A stretch of 30,148 bases of DNA from Candidatus Desantisiibacteriota bacterium (GCA_016208205.1 JACQYP010000092.1:1-30148), one strand, 5' to 3'. Shown: positions 7,696-17,128, counted from the first letter of the stretch. A program made the numbers and translations. Notes: generated by a model from the letters alone, not told the origin.

Positions 7696-9867
7696 ATGAA
7701 CCTATTACACGAATTAGACAAGCCAATTCAATACCTTAAAGGGGTCGGTGAGGCAAAAGCCAAGAAATTCGAGTTTCTTGGGATAAAAACCGTTTATGAC
7801 CTCTTGACCTATTATCCGAGGGATTATCAGGATAGAAGCAAGGTAAAGCCCATATTCTCTCTTCAGGATGGGCAAAGGGAGACTTTTTCCGGCATGGTCA
7901 TAGGACATGCTCAGGCTGTATTCCATCGTAAGGGGATAAAGCTTATCAAAACATGCGTCTCTGATGGGACAGGCTATGTGTATATCCTCTTTTTTGGTCA
8001 ATCCAATATGGACAAGATACTTCCACCGAAAAGCAAGGTGTTTGTTACCGGTCGTATTCGTCGGTATCGGGGTGAGATTCAATCTACGGATTTTGAGTAT
8101 GAGGTGATTGATGAGAAGGAAAGGGAATTGCTGCATACCAACAGAATTGTCCCTATCTATCCATTAAACGAAAGTGTTCCGTCATCTATTGGTCAAAGGA
8201 TGATTCGTCAGGCAGTAAGCCAGGCATTTTTGACTGTTTCAAATATTTCAGATATGCTGCCGGATGAGATTATCATGCGGCAACAATTATCTGATTACTA
8301 TACAGCATTAAAAAATATCCATCTGCCCCAAAGCCATGAAGAATATAAAAAGGCACGAAAAAGATTGGTTTTTGATGAATTTTTTCTTTTGCAGCTTGCC
8401 TTTGGGATCTCTCAAAGGCGGATTGCCACCAAAGAAAAGGGGATACAATATTCTGTTTGCGGGAACATGGTAGGTGACTTTATCAATTCCCTTCCCTTTA
8501 CCCTGACCGGGGCACAAAAAAGGGTGATAAAAGAGCTGCTGCATGACATGTCTCAGCCTGTGCCCATGAATCGACTTCTTCATGGTGATGTTGGGTCAGG
8601 CAAGACAGTGGTTGCTGCCTGTGCTGCCCTGACTGCCTGTGAAAATGGCTATCAAACTGCTTTTATGTCGCCAACTGAGATATTGGCTCAGCAGCATTTC
8701 CTGACCCTTGAGCACCTCTTGCATCCATTAAAAATAAGATTGGGGCTGCTGACCGGCAGCACAAAGAAACGGCAAAGGGACAGCCTGCTTGCCATGGTAA
8801 AAGATGGTGAAATAGACATCTTGATTGGCACTCATTCACTTATTCAGGATGCCGTAGCCTTTAAGCAGCTTGGTCTATGTATTATTGATGAACAGCATAG
8901 ATTCGGGGTTGTTCAAAGGTCTACCCTGAAGGGAAAGGCAAGGGATATGGACTATCAATCTGTTACACCAGACATCTTAGTTATGACCGCTACCCCCATC
9001 CCAAGGACATTAGCCCTCACCCTCTATGGTGACCTTGAAACCTCTGTCATTGATGAACTGCCGCCAAATCGTCAGCTCGTTATTACCCGTTGCAGATCAG
9101 AGCAGAGTATGGACAAGATATTCTCGTTTATCCGTCAGGAAATATTAGATGGTCGGCAGGCATATATTGTCTATCCCCTGATTGAAGAATCGGAAGAGAT
9201 TGATCTCAAGGCTGCAACAACTATGTTTGAGGAATTAAAAGGAGTATTTCCGGAATGGAAGCTTGGGCTTCTTCATGGACAGATGAAGATGGCGGAAAAA
9301 AATGAAGTCATGACTGCTTTTTATAACAAACAGATAAACATCCTTGTCTCTACAACAGTGATTGAGGTAGGGATTGATGTCCCTAATGCTACAATCATGC
9401 TTATTGAACATGCCCAGCGATTTGGGCTTGCTCAACTTCATCAACTGCGGGGCAGGGTGGGAAGGGGGGCAAATAAGTCTTATTGCATCCTTATGGCTGA
9501 CAAGAAAATAGCGGATCTGGTTAATTCCAGCACACCGATTAGTCTAATCGATGACCCAACCTCAACGATTTTTAAGGGAACAAAAAGGTTGAAAACCATG
9601 TGCGAGACAAATGACGGCTTCAGGATAGCAGAGGTTGATCTGGAGATTCGTGGCCCTGGAGAATTCTTTGGTATCAGACAACACGGGATGCCGGAATTGA
9701 AAATAGCAAATATTATTTATGATGCTCGGGTGCTTGAGATAGCAAGAAAAGAGGCGTTTGATTTAATAAGAAATGATCCCTATCTGACAGCTATTGACCA
9801 TCAAGCACTCAAGAAAACATTCTTCTATGAATTCAGGGATAGGCTTGAGTTGGGAAGTGTGGGGTAA
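7696..9867 (+). CDS. recG: ATP-dependent DNA helicase RecG
   Basis: RecG remodels stalled replication forks and branched DNA. The 723-residue protein has an N-terminal wedge/OB region (about 1-260, LKGVGEAKAKKFEFLGI at 14-30), then helicase motif I GDVGSGKT (297-304), the RecG-specific DEQH box (398-401, IIDEQHRFGVV), TATPIPRT, EVGIDVPNA, and QLRGRVGRG (583-591). Length is slightly above the common 680-700 residues. No Shine-Dalgarno sequence is visible before ATG 7696, and the predicted promoter leaves almost no leader. It is transcribed alone; a long inverted repeat shared with the folC end follows. Confidence 0.97.
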   Translation: MNLLHELDKPIQYLKGVGEAKAKKFEFLGIKTVYDLLTYYPRDYQDRSKVKPIFSLQDGQRETFSGMVIGHAQAVFHRKGIKLIKTCVSDGTGYVYILFFGQSNMDKILPPKSKVFVTGRIRRYRGEIQSTDFEYEVIDEKERELLHTNRIVPIYPLNESVPSSIGQRMIRQAVSQAFLTVSNISDMLPDEIIMRQQLSDYYTALKNIHLPQSHEEYKKARKRLVFDEFFLLQLAFGISQRRIATKEKGIQYSVCGNMVGDFINSLPFTLTGAQKRVIKELLHDMSQPVPMNRLLHGDVGSGKTVVAACAALTACENGYQTAFMSPTEILAQQHFLTLEHLLHPLKIRLGLLTGSTKKRQRDSLLAMVKDGEIDILIGTHSLIQDAVAFKQLGLCIIDEQHRFGVVQRSTLKGKARDMDYQSVTPDILVMTATPIPRTLALTLYGDLETSVIDELPPNRQLVITRCRSEQSMDKIFSFIRQEILDGRQAYIVYPLIEESEEIDLKAATTMFEELKGVFPEWKLGLLHGQMKMAEKNEVMTAFYNKQINILVSTTVIEVGIDVPNATIMLIEHAQRFGLAQLHQLRGRVGRGANKSYCILMADKKIADLVNSSTPISLIDDPTSTIFKGTKRLKTMCETNDGFRIAEVDLEIRGPGEFFGIRQHGMPELKIANIIYDARVLEIARKEAFDLIRNDPYLTAIDHQALKKTFFYEFRDRLELGSVG

Positions 9868-9871
9868 GGAA

Positions 9872-9937
9872 GGAGTCAGAATTCAGAATACAGGAGTCAG
9901 AATGAGAAAACTCACATTTATTCTGAATTCTGACTCC
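9872..9937. repeat. 18-bp inverted repeat between recG and folC
   Basis: Positions 9872-9889 (GGAGTCAGAATTCAGAAT) and 9920-9937 are exact reverse complements. The right arm and following GACTTCTGACTTCTGAC repeats lie inside the end of folC. Convergent genes make a bidirectional terminator role possible. Related sequence occurs near 5321, 17278-17340, 20880-20965 and 29667-29700. Confidence 0.7.
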
Positions 9938-11246
9938 TGACTCCTGACTTCTGACTTCTGACCTCAAGTAGCACCTCTGCCACTACATACAATGACCCTG
10001 CCAGACAAATCATATCATTATCGTTAGCTGCTTTTATTGACTGGGTTATGGCTGTAGGGATGTCGTCGCAGACCATAGTTGATACGAGATATTTATCTGC
10101 CTCTTTGAGTAATTTGTCTGGCGGGAATGCCCTGCTTGTCTCTGGTTTAGTCAGAATAAGAAGCTTCAGCCTCGAATTATCGGCAATTAGCTCCCTCATC
10201 ATCGCTGTTTGGTCCTTATCATCAAGGATGCCGAGAACAAGGATAAGCTGCTCATAGGTAAAGCATTCATCGATTGCTTGCCGTAATACCTTGGCACCAG
10301 CAGGATTATGTGCCCCGTCAACCACCATTAGAGGCTTTTGCCCAATGACCTGAAGCCTGACGGGCCAAGTGGTATGAGATACGGCGTATGGAATTTTATC
10401 GTGATTGATTTTAACGCCTTGCTCCTCTAATGCTCCTGCGGCTAAGATGGCACAGGCTGCATTCTGAAGTTGATGAGCTCCAGGAAGGGATGGATGGATA
10501 TCGGATAGCTTGTATGGGCGAGAAGCCATTTGCTTGCAGACGGATTGTGCGAACGATTGTTCATCCGTATGGGGGGGGACAGCATAAAAGGGGGCATATT
10601 TTTCTTTTGCTATATTCTTGATAGTTGACAGGGCTTTCTCGTCCATCACCCCACAGACCACAGGCACCCCTTGCTTGATAATCCCTGCCTTTTCCACAGC
10701 GATTTTCTCAACAGTATCCCCTAAGACAGCGGTATGTTCAAGCGAAATATTGGTGATGATGCTTACCTGTGGAATAATGACATTGGTTGCATCCAATCGA
10801 CCGCCAAGTCCAACCTCTAATATGACAAAATCCGGCTGTTTCTCTGCAAAATAGGCAAGGGCAAGGACAGTGGTTGCTTCAAAATAGGTAACCTGTAAGC
10901 CTGAAGACTGAATATGCCTGGCTATTTGCCCGGTCAATCGGGCAATATCCTCATCAGGAATCTGACTATCTGCCGGAGGTGCTATTTGCTGAATGGTTAT
11001 TCGTTCGTTAAATCGGATAAGATGTGGGGATGTATAAACCCCAACCCTATACCCGGAATGTTTCAGGATTGAGGCAAGAAAAGCAACGGTAGAACCCTTG
11101 CCATTGGTTCCGGCAACATGGATATATTTTAGACCATTGTGAGGATTTCCCATCAATTCAAGAAGGCGGATGACCCTTTCTAATCCAAGCTGTATCCCAA
11201 ATTGTTGAAGATTCTCAAGATAGGTGATGGATTGAGCGTAGTTCAT
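9918..11246 (-). CDS. folC: Folylpolyglutamate/dihydrofolate synthase FolC
   Basis: FolC ligates glutamate to dihydropteroate and/or folates using ATP. The 442-residue protein shows the P-loop GTNGKGST (46-53), SPHLIRFNERI, LEVGLGGRLDATN, KAGIIKQGVPVV in the Mur-ligase-like domain, and DGAHNPAGA at the start of the C-terminal domain. ATG 11246 has AAAGGAT upstream. The last 14 residues (VRSQKSGVRSQNSE) are encoded entirely by a dispersed GACTCC/GACTTCTGA repeat, so the ancestral stop was probably lost and the tail is junk-derived. The cyclase-like gene upstream on the same strand is separated by a hairpin repeat. Confidence 0.95.
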   Translation of the reverse strand: MNYAQSITYLENLQQFGIQLGLERVIRLLELMGNPHNGLKYIHVAGTNGKGSTVAFLASILKHSGYRVGVYTSPHLIRFNERITIQQIAPPADSQIPDEDIARLTGQIARHIQSSGLQVTYFEATTVLALAYFAEKQPDFVILEVGLGGRLDATNVIIPQVSIITNISLEHTAVLGDTVEKIAVEKAGIIKQGVPVVCGVMDEKALSTIKNIAKEKYAPFYAVPPHTDEQSFAQSVCKQMASRPYKLSDIHPSLPGAHQLQNAACAILAAGALEEQGVKINHDKIPYAVSHTTWPVRLQVIGQKPLMVVDGAHNPAGAKVLRQAIDECFTYEQLILVLGILDDKDQTAMMRELIADNSRLKLLILTKPETSRAFPPDKLLKEADKYLVSTMVCDDIPTAITQSIKAANDNDMICLAGSLYVVAEVLLEVRSQKSGVRSQNSE

Positions 11247-11269
11247 GGAAAAGATCCTTTGGAAGAATT

Positions 11270-11327
11270 CAGGGGTCAGGGATCAGGAGGCAGCCAGATG
11301 GTTTTTCTTTCTGCTCCCTGACCCCTG
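11270..11327. repeat. 13-bp inverted repeat between the cyclase-like gene and folC
   Basis: CAGGGGTCAGGGA (11270-11282) pairs with its reverse complement at 11315-11327, directly after the stop of the cyclase-like gene (read on the minus strand). It may end that transcript. Confidence 0.6.
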
Positions 11328-11328
11328 C

Positions 11329-12033
11329 TCAAGCTACCCCTGTATATTTTATAGCCAGTTCAGAATGATATTGTCTTAAGTTTTTTATCTGAAACACAGG
11401 GATAGGCTTGGCTGTATTTGAGACTCGATATGGCCTCAAGAGAATGACATCTCCAAGATCCTTGATATCATCACAGATACCCTGCGTAGCAAGTACTTGT
11501 CCTGGTTCAGCCATTTCGCAAAATTTATAACACAACTCAACCGACTCACCCATAGCAGCATAACTCATCCTGCGGCTGCTTCCAAAGTAACCAATAAGGA
11601 CATCTCCTGTACTCAATGCCATACCTACCTTCATAATCTCCCGTCCACGCATCGTTCTTTCGTCATTAAAGTTTTTTATTTCATTTTGAATCTCCAGAGA
11701 ACACCTTGCTGCTCGACGAATATCATTGTGATGCCTAATTGGTGCACCAAAAACATTACACACAAACCCGGCAAAGATTCCGAGAAATTCGCCCTCAAAC
11801 TTAAGGGTTGCATCAATAATCATCTTGTAATAGTCATTAAGAAGGGCTACCCCTTCATACAACTCTCTTGTCTTGATCGCATCCTCAAATCCATAGACCT
11901 TAGAAAGAAATATAACCACTTTTTCCTTCTTGCCGCCTAATTCATGTGTAGCAGCTGGTACAATAGAAGAATGTGTTTTACTGTTTATTTGATACTTATC
12001 TAATCGTTCTCTTTTACCAAAAAAAAGCCCCAT
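11329..12033 (-). CDS. Class III adenylate/guanylate cyclase-like protein, metal-binding Asp residues missing
   Basis: Residues about 37-215 follow the class III nucleotide cyclase homology domain: VVIFLSKVYGF, FAGFVCNVFGAP, AARCSLEIQNEI, GMALSTGDVLIGYFGSSRRM, MGESVELCYKF and EPGQVLATQGI. The two metal-binding Asp positions carry K45 (in place of D in F-D-RGF) and G89 (in place of D in GDAxMAVFGAP), and the GDxVN motif reads GESVE. The protein is therefore unlikely to make cAMP or cGMP and may be a ligand-binding or partner protein. There are no membrane, receiver, PAS or HAMP segments: 36 polar residues precede the domain. AAGGAGAAGG lies upstream of ATG 12033. A substrate-altered enzyme remains possible. 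Confidence 0.85.
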   Translation of the reverse strand: MGLFFGKRERLDKYQINSKTHSSIVPAATHELGGKKEKVVIFLSKVYGFEDAIKTRELYEGVALLNDYYKMIIDATLKFEGEFLGIFAGFVCNVFGAPIRHHNDIRRAARCSLEIQNEIKNFNDERTMRGREIMKVGMALSTGDVLIGYFGSSRRMSYAAMGESVELCYKFCEMAEPGQVLATQGICDDIKDLGDVILLRPYRVSNTAKPIPVFQIKNLRQYHSELAIKYTGVA

Positions 12034-12172
12034 CTCAGCCTTCTCCTTATCTTTAATTTTCCACTATCATATTTATCGGTAAATTAGATAATTTTATTAA
12101 GTATTATTTTGCACAATTTATCGGGCAAAGAGTTTCAGGGTCAGCTGGCCCTAAAACATTACTACAAAAATC

Positions 12173-12344
12173 TTATCACGAAATCACGAAAGAATGAAAA
12201 CACGAAAAAGATTTTAAGTAACTACTCAGGTTGTCTGGTTCACAGTTCAAGGTTCAGGGTTAGAGAACCAGAGAACCTTGAACCTGAGTAGTTGCGATTT
12301 TAATTTACTTTTCGTGCTTTCGTCCTTTCGTGCTTTCGTGATAA
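12173..12344. repeat. Large imperfect inverted-repeat element, about 170 bp
   Basis: The left half (12173-12232) begins TTATCACGAAATCACGAAAG and the right half (12281-12344) ends with the inverse CTTTCGTGATAA. The inner 13 bases of each arm, AACTACTCAGGTT (12220-12232) and its complement (12281-12293), match perfectly. A third nested GTTCAAGGTTC/GAACCTTGAAC pairing lies in the centre. A related CACGAAATCACGAAAGG sequence occurs near 19040. Confidence 0.7.
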
Positions 12345-12497
12345 AAAATTCCTTTCAAATTGTCTGCTTTTTCCCATTTTTCCTTTGACTTTAGATAGAA
12401 TCTATGATAAAATGTTGGTAAAAGCAGAAATTGTCCACATCATTGCTTGTGGCTCACAGGATAGAAGCCTGTGGCTACCATAAAGGTGAATAAGTAG

Positions 12498-12517
12498 CAC
12501 AGGCATCCCTGCCTGTG
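12498..12517. repeat. Hairpin of the second dispersed family
   Basis: CACAGGCA (12498-12505) pairs perfectly with TGCCTGTG (12510-12517) around the loop TCCC. Confidence 0.7.
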
Positions 12518-12547
12518 AACCACATGTGCTGGGTCAAACAAAAAGTC

Positions 12548-12576
12548 TTGACAATATCTAAAAAATCTGTTATATT
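12548..12576 (+). promoter_or_regulatory. Sigma-70-type promoter for the OmpA-mosaic gene
   Basis: TTGACA (12548-12553), a 17-base spacer and TATATT (12571-12576). The leader to 12692 contains a GTAGGGTGC...GCACCCTAC inverted repeat (about 12594-12649). Confidence 0.75.
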
Positions 12577-12691
12577 CACAATGTAAAGGCAGAGTAGGGT
12601 GCATGTTATGCACCAAATATAAATACGGTGTGTGTCCCGCACCCTACGATAAGGATACAAAAACTCTATATTATACGAGGAGGCTATTTAT

Positions 12692-15600
12692 ATGATAAAA
12701 TCCAGGAAGTTATTATTTGTTGTTTTCTTTCTTTGCTTAGCAAATATTGGTTATGGAGAGGATAAGGCAGCACCCCCATTAATTGTCAGCTTAGATAATA
12801 CCTTAGATGTGCCGGGTGTAATGATAGGGAAGGTTACCTCTGAATGGAAAGGGCTTTTGGAGATGCCTATTTGGACATTAACCAAGCCGTCTGTAGCAAA
12901 AGAATCCTATTTTATGATGCCTGAAAAGCAAAACGAGTTCAAGTTTGGTGTGGTTTGTCAGGCAAAAAATAGCTGTGGATTTGATGAATCATACATTGTT
13001 TCCTTATTAGTTGAAAGGGAAACGGCTCCACACTCAGACAAATGGGTTTTTGTAAGTGCTGACAGGGAGACCATCCCTTGCCGGGCAAAGAGTGTAGATA
13101 ATAGAAATTTCTTATCTGCCACTATATTCCAGAAAGAGCCGGAGGCTCGCTACAGGCTTACAGTTTGTTCAAGAATGGCTGTTGAAGAAAAAACAGCAAA
13201 AGAGATAACCTACCTTACCCTGAAATGTTCATCTGAATATCAGGGGTTTTATACAACAATTCCGTTCCTGCCCTTGTTTATTCTTCATGATCCAAATGGT
13301 GATGCCAGCTTTACTGAATTAGCCTTAAGGGCTCAAATATCTCATTTGATGAGATTTGCCATATCTTCTATCCCTGCCAGGATAGAAGAGACATTACAAG
13401 AGGAGCTTTCCTTTAGTTCGATAAAGGGCAATCTTTTAGTAAAAAGACATGGAACAGATACCCTGGAGTTTATTCTTACCACGACTCAAGCTATTTCTTC
13501 TGAAAAATCATCAGAATCACCCAATCTCATCGGTCCAGGATATGGTGATGTTTACATTTTAGCAAAAAATATCCCTGTAAAGGTTGTCTTTTCTCAAGGC
13601 GAAGGCAAGAGAAGTGTCTTTTTTCAGGTAGTTTCGGCTAAAGAGGCAGGGATACAGGATTCCTTTGAAATAGTTACACTCTCAGCCGGCTCCATTCGAG
13701 AAAGATCAGATATATCTGATGAGCTTAAAAAACAACTTGCCTCTGTGAATATTGGATGGGATAATCAATGCTCTGGAGGAGAAAAAGCACTTGTAGTTGC
13801 AATAGGTGATGTCTACTTGAATGACAAGGAACTTAAGGCAAATCCATGGTTATCGCAATCATTAGCACCAACCTCGTTTAAGATTGGATTCCCGGTAGAT
13901 TCAAAACAATTAGAGGTAACCTTGAACCCGAGTGATGCCCCAGCTCGTTTGGGGATAGAGCCTCAGGAAATAAAAATAGCCCTTGCTGATAAGAATTGCA
14001 AGCAAGAACCATGTGATTTTTTCTCTTATCAGATGTATATTGACCGTTGTTTTGGCACACCACTCTTCCTTACCTTAAACGATAAGTCAAAGCCGGCAAA
14101 TAGAACTGCCCTGCATGGCCGAAGTATCTCATCTGCACCAACTGAATACTGGACAAGCGGTTGGCAGGGGACAATAGTGGCTGAGGCACATATTGGACAC
14201 CCAATGGACGGACAAAACGAGGATACAGGGATTTCTGTCAAAGGGGTGAGCTTTGAGGAACAGGGAACGAGTATTGCTGCTCAGGAAGAAGGGGAGCAAT
14301 ATATGCTCAAGGAGCTTTCTACAGGGGAACATCTTATCACTGCTAAGGCATATGGATTTAAGCCATCATCTCAAAAGATAGATGTTTCATCAGTAAAATC
14401 AAGCTATCTTAAAGCTCTGCTTATCCCGGAGAATCCATTTGTTTATGGATTGGTAAAGGATTCCGGAACAGGTGAAGGGCTTTCCGGAACAACCCTTGAC
14501 CTGCTTAAGGGACAAAGCTCTTTAAGACAGGCAAAGACAGGGCTGACCGGTAATTATTCTATGGATAACCTGAATAAAGGGATTGAGTATACCATTATTT
14601 CTTCATCCCAGGGGTATGAAAAGAGAAGGCAGACAGTATCCTTTGGTCCGGAACAAACAGTGGCAAGGGTAGACTTTCTCCTGACAAAGGCATTACCACC
14701 AGCAGCTGTAGAAAAAACTACTAAAGAGCTGTCTCCACCGGTTGTAACGGCTAAACTTGCTCCGGTTCCAGAGCTACCAATGGAGATAATAGCACCGCCC
14801 GTGCCGGAAAAACCAGCACCACTGAAGACATTGGCTGAAATAAAAGAAGAAAAGGGGATTACAGTTAAAGAGGATAAGGGGACAATAAAGATAGAGATGA
14901 CTCAGGCAGCAGTTAACTTTGTTACCGGCAGTCATGTGGTTCGATCGGAAGCCTATCCTGTCCTGACAAAGGTGGCAAATATTCTTAAAGCATATCCTGA
15001 TTGCAAGGTTATAATAGAGGGGCATACGGATAATGTTCCTCTTGGACCTGTCACGACAAAGAAATATAAAGACAATAAGGGATTATCGCAGTCAAGGGCA
15101 GAGGGTGTTGCGGCATTTCTGGTTGAAAGGGAAGGCGTGCCTGCTGCTAATCTGACAGCCATTGGGTATGGAGAAGCAAAGCCGATTGCTTCAAATAAAA
15201 CGCTTGAGGGCAAGGCACAAAATCGGAGGGTAGAGATTACTATTAAAAAGCCTGAGGCACCACTTGCGCCTGTAGTAGCAGCACCGGTTAAGGAGATTCC
15301 AGCACCAGAGCTGTCCAAGCCGGCGGCTGTTGAGGTTGCCAAGCCAAAGCCTGAGGCACCACCTGTGCCTGTAGTAGCAGCACCAGAGCTGTCCAAGCCG
15401 GCGGTTGTTGAGGTTGCCAAGCCAAAGCCTGAGGCACCACCTGTGTCTGTAGTACCGGCACCGGCAATTGCTCCACTGCCAACTGTTTATACCATGCTGA
15501 CCAATGGTGGGTTTGATGATGGGATGAATGCCTGGACCCCAAGAAAGGAAGGGGTTGGAAATATCTATGTCGGCATTGCCAACGATAGTCCGTCTCAGCC

Positions 15601-17062
15601 AACAACTGCCAGAGGTGCTATCTCTATTGAGATGAAACGGCAAAAGTCGCAGTCTGACATGGGTGAGGCAGGGGTTTTGCAGCTGTTAAATATTGATGTT
15701 TACAGATATACTCAGATTAACTTGAAGGCTGACATAAAGATAGATGGAGCAAGCATGTCTGGTGATGGCAAGGCAGGTGAAGGCCATCCTGTATGCCTTG
15801 AATTAAAATATACCGGTACAGACGGCAAGCCGTATATCTTCAAGCATGGTTTCGTTGTAAGCGGCAAGCTGAATTATCCGGATATTGGCGAACAAATAAA
15901 GAAAAGGCAATGGGTTGCCTATGTCTCTCCAAACCTGACACAGTTCTCCCCAAGACCGGTAAAAATAACAGAGGTAAAGATTGTTGCCAGAGGATGGGAT
16001 TTTGTGAGCAGGGTTGATAATGTTGAGCTTCAATTAGGCATGTTACCATCTGAGGTAGCTGAGGTGCGTAAGCCGGAAATAGTTATCCCGGAGAAAAAGC
16101 CTCAAGCACCGGCCGTGCCACAGATAATTACTTATACCAAACTTATGAATGGCAGCTTTGAGCAGGGAATGGAATCCTGGCAGTCTTCTGCACAAGGGTC
16201 AGGAAAGATAAAGGCTGGGATGGTAAAAGATGATGCTGGGCATCCTCATAGCCTTGAGATAAGCAGACAGGATTCAAACTCTACCACTGGTGGGGCAAGT
16301 GTGTTCCAGATGCTGGATATTAGTACCATCAGGTATAACCTCTGTGTGTTGCAGGGAGAGATAAAGGTACTTTCCTGTTCCTTTTCAGAGAATAATTGGC
16401 AGAACGAAATGTATCCTGTTTGCTTAGAAATAGAATATATGGATATTTCAGGCAAGCAGTGTCTCTTCAGGCATGGATTCCTGACAAAGGGTAAACTGAA
16501 ATATCCTGAAATGGGAGAAATAGTTGGAAAGAATAAATGGATAAGCTATACCACACCTAATCTTAAGGAACTGTCTCCAAAACCAGCTAAAATAACCTGT
16601 GTCAGGATAAAGAGTGATGGTTGGGATATGGTCAGTCGGGTAGACAATCTAATCCTGGAGTTATCCAGTAAGCCCATAGAAAAGCCGGTAGTGGTTGTTC
16701 CTCAGCCAAAGATAGAGATGCCGGTGTTGCCAAAGCCTGAAATAAAGGAAGAGGTAAAGCCTTTGGTAAAGAAAGAGTCTGAGTCATGGATAATGGATGA
16801 AGGGGAGGCTATGAGTAGATTTGGAGAAATGGAATCTGCCGGCATGGAAAGGCTGGCTGAATCCTTAGTGGTTGATCCCAAGGGCATAGAAGAAATCTCC
16901 ATACTCTTAGTGTCTCCAAGCCTTAGCCCCAAACAGGCAGCCCGAATACTCTATAAGCTCTATCAGGTACAAGGGGATAAAGCAACAAATAAGGTGTTAA
17001 AGATTGTAGGTGATATCAATCAGGATAAGGCGGCAAAGATTAAGAAATTGCTAAGTAAGTAG
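12692..17062 (+). CDS. Large exported OmpA-domain mosaic protein
   Basis: The 1456-residue protein begins with a signal peptide (MIKSRKLLFVVFFLCLANIG, residues 1-22). An N-terminal region of about 560 residues is not recognised. A carboxypeptidase-regulatory-like beta-sandwich lies at about 581-663, and an OmpA/MotB-type peptidoglycan-binding domain at about 731-855 (GHTDNVP 777-783, NRRVEI 844-849). Pro/Ala/Lys linkers with a 26-residue tandem repeat follow. Then come two homologous beta-rich domains of about 180 residues (931-1118 and 1147-1325; shared NGGF/NGSF, HPVCLE/YPVCLE, KHGF/RHGF, SRVDN) that look like galactose-binding/CBM-type folds, and a helical tail (about 1368-1456). GAGGAGG lies 8 bases before the ATG. 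It probably anchors to peptidoglycan from the periplasm or outer membrane; its ligand is unknown. It stands alone between two repeat-bearing gaps. Confidence 0.9.
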   Translation: MIKSRKLLFVVFFLCLANIGYGEDKAAPPLIVSLDNTLDVPGVMIGKVTSEWKGLLEMPIWTLTKPSVAKESYFMMPEKQNEFKFGVVCQAKNSCGFDESYIVSLLVERETAPHSDKWVFVSADRETIPCRAKSVDNRNFLSATIFQKEPEARYRLTVCSRMAVEEKTAKEITYLTLKCSSEYQGFYTTIPFLPLFILHDPNGDASFTELALRAQISHLMRFAISSIPARIEETLQEELSFSSIKGNLLVKRHGTDTLEFILTTTQAISSEKSSESPNLIGPGYGDVYILAKNIPVKVVFSQGEGKRSVFFQVVSAKEAGIQDSFEIVTLSAGSIRERSDISDELKKQLASVNIGWDNQCSGGEKALVVAIGDVYLNDKELKANPWLSQSLAPTSFKIGFPVDSKQLEVTLNPSDAPARLGIEPQEIKIALADKNCKQEPCDFFSYQMYIDRCFGTPLFLTLNDKSKPANRTALHGRSISSAPTEYWTSGWQGTIVAEAHIGHPMDGQNEDTGISVKGVSFEEQGTSIAAQEEGEQYMLKELSTGEHLITAKAYGFKPSSQKIDVSSVKSSYLKALLIPENPFVYGLVKDSGTGEGLSGTTLDLLKGQSSLRQAKTGLTGNYSMDNLNKGIEYTIISSSQGYEKRRQTVSFGPEQTVARVDFLLTKALPPAAVEKTTKELSPPVVTAKLAPVPELPMEIIAPPVPEKPAPLKTLAEIKEEKGITVKEDKGTIKIEMTQAAVNFVTGSHVVRSEAYPVLTKVANILKAYPDCKVIIEGHTDNVPLGPVTTKKYKDNKGLSQSRAEGVAAFLVEREGVPAANLTAIGYGEAKPIASNKTLEGKAQNRRVEITIKKPEAPLAPVVAAPVKEIPAPELSKPAAVEVAKPKPEAPPVPVVAAPELSKPAVVEVAKPKPEAPPVSVVPAPAIAPLPTVYTMLTNGGFDDGMNAWTPRKEGVGNIYVGIANDSPSQPTTARGAISIEMKRQKSQSDMGEAGVLQLLNIDVYRYTQINLKADIKIDGASMSGDGKAGEGHPVCLELKYTGTDGKPYIFKHGFVVSGKLNYPDIGEQIKKRQWVAYVSPNLTQFSPRPVKITEVKIVARGWDFVSRVDNVELQLGMLPSEVAEVRKPEIVIPEKKPQAPAVPQIITYTKLMNGSFEQGMESWQSSAQGSGKIKAGMVKDDAGHPHSLEISRQDSNSTTGGASVFQMLDISTIRYNLCVLQGEIKVLSCSFSENNWQNEMYPVCLEIEYMDISGKQCLFRHGFLTKGKLKYPEMGEIVGKNKWISYTTPNLKELSPKPAKITCVRIKSDGWDMVSRVDNLILELSSKPIEKPVVVVPQPKIEMPVLPKPEIKEEVKPLVKKESESWIMDEGEAMSRFGEMESAGMERLAESLVVDPKGIEEISILLVSPSLSPKQAARILYKLYQVQGDKATNKVLKIVGDINQDKAAKIKKLLSK
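15302..15457 (+). repeat. 78-bp tandem repeat inside the OmpA-mosaic gene
   Basis: Two adjacent 78-base units (15302-15379, 15380-15457) differ at few positions and encode 26-residue linker units starting APELSKPA and containing KPKPEAPPV. A partial unit lies upstream. Because 78 is a multiple of 3, copy-number change would keep the frame. Confidence 0.85.
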
Positions 17063-17128
17063 CATTTAGCCGTCAGCGGTCAGCTTTCATGCAGCATTAT
17101 TGTATGAAAGTAAGGACTTTTAATAATT

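Larger units (their letters stand above)
12034..12547. other. Gene-free repeat-rich region
   Basis: No coding sequence is supported here. The region holds a large imperfect inverted-repeat element (12173-12344), a pair of CACAGG-type hairpins (about 12450-12479 and 12498-12517), and scattered A+T-rich sequence. The small frame at 12109-12291 is translated repeat. Confidence 0.7.

Noticed and set aside
12109..12291. 60-codon plus-strand frame
   Set aside because: It lies wholly in the CACGAAA/ACTACTCAGG inverted-repeat element and has no ribosome site.
14953..15643. Overlapping minus-strand frames of 105-155 codons
   Set aside because: They are shadows of the proline/alanine-rich linker and repeats of the OmpA-mosaic gene.
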